Of a stretch of DNA of 8,799 nt, positions 6,552 through 8,799 are shown in pieces (positions within the stretch are counted from its first letter, which is position 1; every line of letters begins with the position of its first letter). The position numbers were made by a program, and so were the translations under genes. The notes under the pieces are model-generated. The model was given only the letters and a program-made list of their open reading frames with translations, did not search any database and had not been told where the DNA came from. Source of the stretch: Deltaproteobacteria bacterium. GTDB taxonomy: Bacteria > Desulfobacterota > DSM-4660 > Desulfatiglandales > B25-G16. Location of the stretch: assembly GCA_019308645.1 (NCBI GenBank), contig JAFDHR010000079.1, positions 1 through 8,799 of the forward strand. The letters are read 5' to 3'.

Positions 6552-7780
6552 TGCATATGCCCTCCTGTTTTTATGTCAAGGTCGGATATATCCAGTTCGC
6601 CGGAGATGAGCTTGGGGAGCAGGAGGTCACGGGTTTGGCGGAGATTTGTGTCCTTCGTCAAGAGGCAGTCAATCTGTCCAAGCATTGGGCCGACCGTATT
6701 TGTCAGCAACTGGAGCAGCCCTCCGGGGGGAAAGGCCACAGGGGCAGCCGATAGAACTGAAAGGCTAACGTTGGCCTGTGCAGTCTGTACCACACGGCCA
6801 AGGCTGAAGTTCACAAACTCCGGTGAGCGGATGTTAAGGTAGAGGTACGGGACAAATAGCGGATCAGACGACCTGATTATCGCCAGTGCTTGATTAGTGT
6901 TTGCGGGTAAGACTCTCTCTGGCACTAGTGTCACGCGTCCTATGGCACCAGCGATGGAATATAGTATGTCATCCTTGACTAACTGCGATCTCCTCAAAAG
7001 CGCATGAGTTTCAGTGTCGATCTTTGCAAGTTTCTCTTCACGTATTGCTCCATGATTATCAACTGATTCTACCTTGACAAAATTCACTCCTTCTTCTGTA
7101 AATGGCTTGCCCAATGTTGTGGGAGTTGTGCCCTTCGTTATTACATCGGTTAGTTCTCTGAGCGGCTTCACTTCCCACCCCTCCGGAATCTTTCCCATTG
7201 GAGAATCAACCATTCGGGTCTTTTCATGGCCGGGAAAACTGAACTTGACAAACCACTCGCGATAGATGGCCTGGGCCATCTCCTCAAGGATTTTGATCCG
7301 CCGCAGGTTGTTCTCGATCAGGTCATCGTAAGCGGAAAGGATAGATGCGATTTTCTCATAGTGTTTATGAAAAGGTATGGCAAACCCTTCGATGTCGTTT
7401 TTCCGCAAATTTGGAAATGTTCCACCACCGGCTAAATTCAAGAGAGCAGGAAGGTATACACCCAAACAATATCGTAAATACTTTGTAGCAAGTGGAGCAT
7501 CTCCTCGTATTGCACATACTCCTCGACCAAGTGAATATTTTTGGTCAGCCCAATTCATTCTTCCTGTGGTCGAACCCCGCACACAGAATAAAAGGTCACC
7601 GGGAAAACACTCTCTTTTAGAGTCCGTAGTGAATAGAGTGCATTGTGGCGAAAAAGGGCCAAACTCGGTAGGCCCGTTTAGCAAGGGGAGGCCATCTCCT
7701 TCTCGATTGTATGTTTCTCCCTCCGGGGATTGCCCCATAATAACAATGGCAACTTCCCCGATTTTTTTCTCCTCTCCCAT
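6548..7780 (-). CDS. hsdS: Type I RM specificity subunit (HsdS), two target recognition domains
   Basis: HsdS reads the bipartite DNA target and anchors two HsdM and two HsdR subunits. The 410 residues show the normal layout. The first target recognition domain is about 1-140, with GQSPEGETYN near the start and the conserved end GGGTFPNLRKNDIEGFAIPF. A central conserved helix at about 141-195 contains SILSAYDDLIENNLRRI and REWFVKFSFPG. The second recognition domain is about 197-350, opening with GKIPEGWEVKPL. The C-terminal helix at about 355-402 contains RQTRDLLLPKLISGELDI. Two intact domains predict an asymmetric split recognition sequence, which cannot be deduced by eye. The start lies seven bases after the hsdM stop with GGAG at the end of hsdM as ribosome binding site, and the stop overlaps the DUF3800 start. 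No sign of a truncated or recombined domain is visible. Confidence 0.96.
   Translation of the reverse strand: MGEEKKIGEVAIVIMGQSPEGETYNREGDGLPLLNGPTEFGPFSPQCTLFTTDSKRECFPGDLLFCVRGSTTGRMNWADQKYSLGRGVCAIRGDAPLATKYLRYCLGVYLPALLNLAGGGTFPNLRKNDIEGFAIPFHKHYEKIASILSAYDDLIENNLRRIKILEEMAQAIYREWFVKFSFPGHEKTRMVDSPMGKIPEGWEVKPLRELTDVITKGTTPTTLGKPFTEEGVNFVKVESVDNHGAIREEKLAKIDTETHALLRRSQLVKDDILYSIAGAIGRVTLVPERVLPANTNQALAIIRSSDPLFVPYLYLNIRSPEFVNFSLGRVVQTAQANVSLSVLSAAPVAFPPGGLLQLLTNTVGPMLGQIDCLLTKDTNLRQTRDLLLPKLISGELDISDLDIKTGGHMQ
6561..6567 (-). promoter_or_regulatory. Strong internal ribosome binding site for the DUF3800 gene
   Basis: AGGAGGG lies inside the last codons of hsdS, eight bases before the overlapping ATGA at 6551. 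It supports real translation of the DUF3800 gene, combined with termination-reinitiation from hsdS. Confidence 0.7.
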
Positions 7781-7787
7781 AACCTTA

Positions 7788-8799
7788 CTACTCCAACAGC
7801 TTAGCTATATTGTCTCCAATCCTTTCCTCCACCTCCCTCGCCTCAGAGTTCAGAGTCTCCAATTCCTCGTTTAATTCCCCCAGTCGTTCCTTGAAATCGA
7901 AATCCTCTTCCTCCCCCTCGGCCACTCCCACATAGCGTCCCGGGTTCAAGCTCCACCCTTGTGCCTCTATCTCCTTCACGGTTGCAACCTTACAGAGGCC
8001 GGAAACATCCGTATATTTCTTCTCCGGGAACTTCTCGGGCATCATCTTGGCGCTTCCGTGTTGGTTCTCAGGCTTCTCTCCCCGGTAAAGGCGGACGATA
8101 TTTGCGAGGAACTCAACCTGCTCGGGAGTGAAGTCCCTGTGAGCACGGTCGATCTGGCGAAAGATATGACGTGCGTCTATAAAGAGGACTCTGTCTTTAC
8201 GATTAGTGTCCTTCTTTCCCCTATCCAGAAAAAAGAGGGTGCAAGGCAAAGTTACCGTGTAAAAGAAGTTAGGACCGACGGCCACCATCACATCAACGGC
8301 CCGGTCTTCAATTAGCTTTTGCCGGATATCCTGCTCCGAAGCGCGGGCGTCGCTTGCGGAATTGGCCATGACAAACCCGGCCCGGCCATTTTCGTTCAGC
8401 GTGCTGTAGAAAATCTGAATCCAGAGGTAGTTGGCGTTATCCACCCTCGGCATGCCAAAGGGAAAGCGAGGGTCGTCCTTGAGACGCTCCTTGTCCACAC
8501 GGTTCACATTAAAAGGTGGATTGGCCATGACAAAATCAAACTTTCCTGTGCTGGTGTGCAGGTCTTCGTAATAGGTGTTTCCCTGCCGGATATCGCCGGC
8601 CAGACCATGCACCGCAAGGTTCATTTTACAAAGCCGCACGGTCTCGGATACGCGCTCTTCGCCATACACACTAATCTCGGCGCTCGGATTCCTCTTGTGC
8701 TCCGCTACAAAGCGAGCGCTCTGGACAAACATACCGCCGGAGCCACATGCGGGATCGAAGATGCGGCCGTGGTACGGCTCGATGATATTCACAATGAGC
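7788..8799 (-). CDS. hsdM: Type I RM DNA adenine methyltransferase subunit (HsdM), partial: 5' end outside the window
   Basis: HsdM transfers a methyl group from S-adenosylmethionine to adenine N6 in the target read by HsdS, protecting host DNA and forming the core of the restriction complex. The frame stays open to the window edge: the GTG at 8792 is an internal valine, since upstream codons read L-I before [10 protein letters not shown], the usual lead-in to the cofactor site. Counting from that codon: [11 protein letters not shown] (12-22, S-adenosylmethionine binding), [10 protein letters not shown] (85-94, catalytic NPPF), then [17 protein letters not shown] and [14 protein letters not shown], typical of the family. 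The C-terminus is a charged coiled coil ([20 protein letters not shown] region). About 337 codons are present and the missing N-terminal helical domain probably adds one to two hundred. The C-terminus differs from the HsdM tail preserved at 1586-1819, so two methylase lineages were present here. Confidence 0.96.
   Translation of the reverse strand, partial: LIVNIIEPYHGRIFDPACGSGGMFVQSARFVAEHKRNPSAEISVYGEERVSETVRLCKMNLAVHGLAGDIRQGNTYYEDLHTSTGKFDFVMANPPFNVNRVDKERLKDDPRFPFGMPRVDNANYLWIQIFYSTLNENGRAGFVMANSASDARASEQDIRQKLIEDRAVDVMVAVGPNFFYTVTLPCTLFFLDRGKKDTNRKDRVLFIDARHIFRQIDRAHRDFTPEQVEFLANIVRLYRGEKPENQHGSAKMMPEKFPEKKYTDVSGLCKVATVKEIEAQGWSLNPGRYVGVAEGEEEDFDFKERLGELNEELETLNSEAREVEERIGDNIAKLLE

Noticed and set aside
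8775..8792. GTG at 8792 as the start of hsdM
   Set aside because: The frame is open to the window edge and the residues there are the usual internal lead-in to the cofactor motif, so the gene must extend beyond 8799.
1..8799. CRISPR arrays, tRNA or rRNA genes, transposase genes, integrase genes
   Set aside because: No regularly spaced repeats, cloverleaf-like segments or transposase/recombinase motifs were seen on either strand.

Overview
The window is a chromosomal, defence-island-like stretch in which every convincing gene lies on the minus strand, so transcription runs from base 8799 towards base 1. It carries a type I restriction-modification (RM) locus with two extra genes inside it. 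A housekeeping-type tRNA nucleotidyltransferase/poly(A) polymerase gene follows at the far end. The AGGAGG-type ribosome binding sites and the protein families suggest a Gram-negative bacterium. A Desulfobacterota-like anaerobe would fit, but this is a low-confidence guess because no rRNA or lineage-specific gene is present.

Layout in transcription order. (1) 8799-7788: hsdM, the DNA adenine methyltransferase subunit, cut at its 5' side by the window edge. (2) 7780-6548: hsdS, the specificity subunit with two target recognition domains. (3) 6551-5838: a DUF3800 protein with acidic residues of a predicted RNase H-like nuclease. (4) 5841-5362: a small basic protein of 159 residues that I do not recognise with certainty; its residue pattern recalls the BECR (Barnase-EndoU-ColicinE5/D-RelE) RNase superfamily. 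Genes 2-3 and 3-4 are joined by ATGA overlaps and hsdM-hsdS by a 7-base gap, so genes 1-4 form one tightly coupled operon. (5) 5361-5211: a spacer with a strong GC-rich hairpin, a candidate promoter and a tandem A/T-tract repeat. (6) 5210-2037: complete hsdR with a GTG start, probably transcribed separately. (7) 1997-1586: remains of a second, different hsdM. An N-terminal piece carries a one-base frameshift, the central methyltransferase core is missing, and a C-terminal piece is now a free-standing 77-residue ORF behind its own Shine-Dalgarno sequence, candidate promoter and perfect 12-bp inverted repeat. (8) 1428-115: the nucleotidyltransferase gene. Bases 1-114 hold no gene that I can see.

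How it works together: HsdM and HsdS form the modification enzyme, and HsdR adds the ATP-dependent translocase and nuclease. Placing DUF3800 and the small basic protein in the same coupled transcript as the methylase, while hsdR has its own leader, suggests an augmented type I system in which the two extra proteins act in or guard the restriction pathway. That role is inference. The most notable observations are this embedded gene pair, the gutted second hsdM, and the operator-like palindrome in front of its surviving tail.
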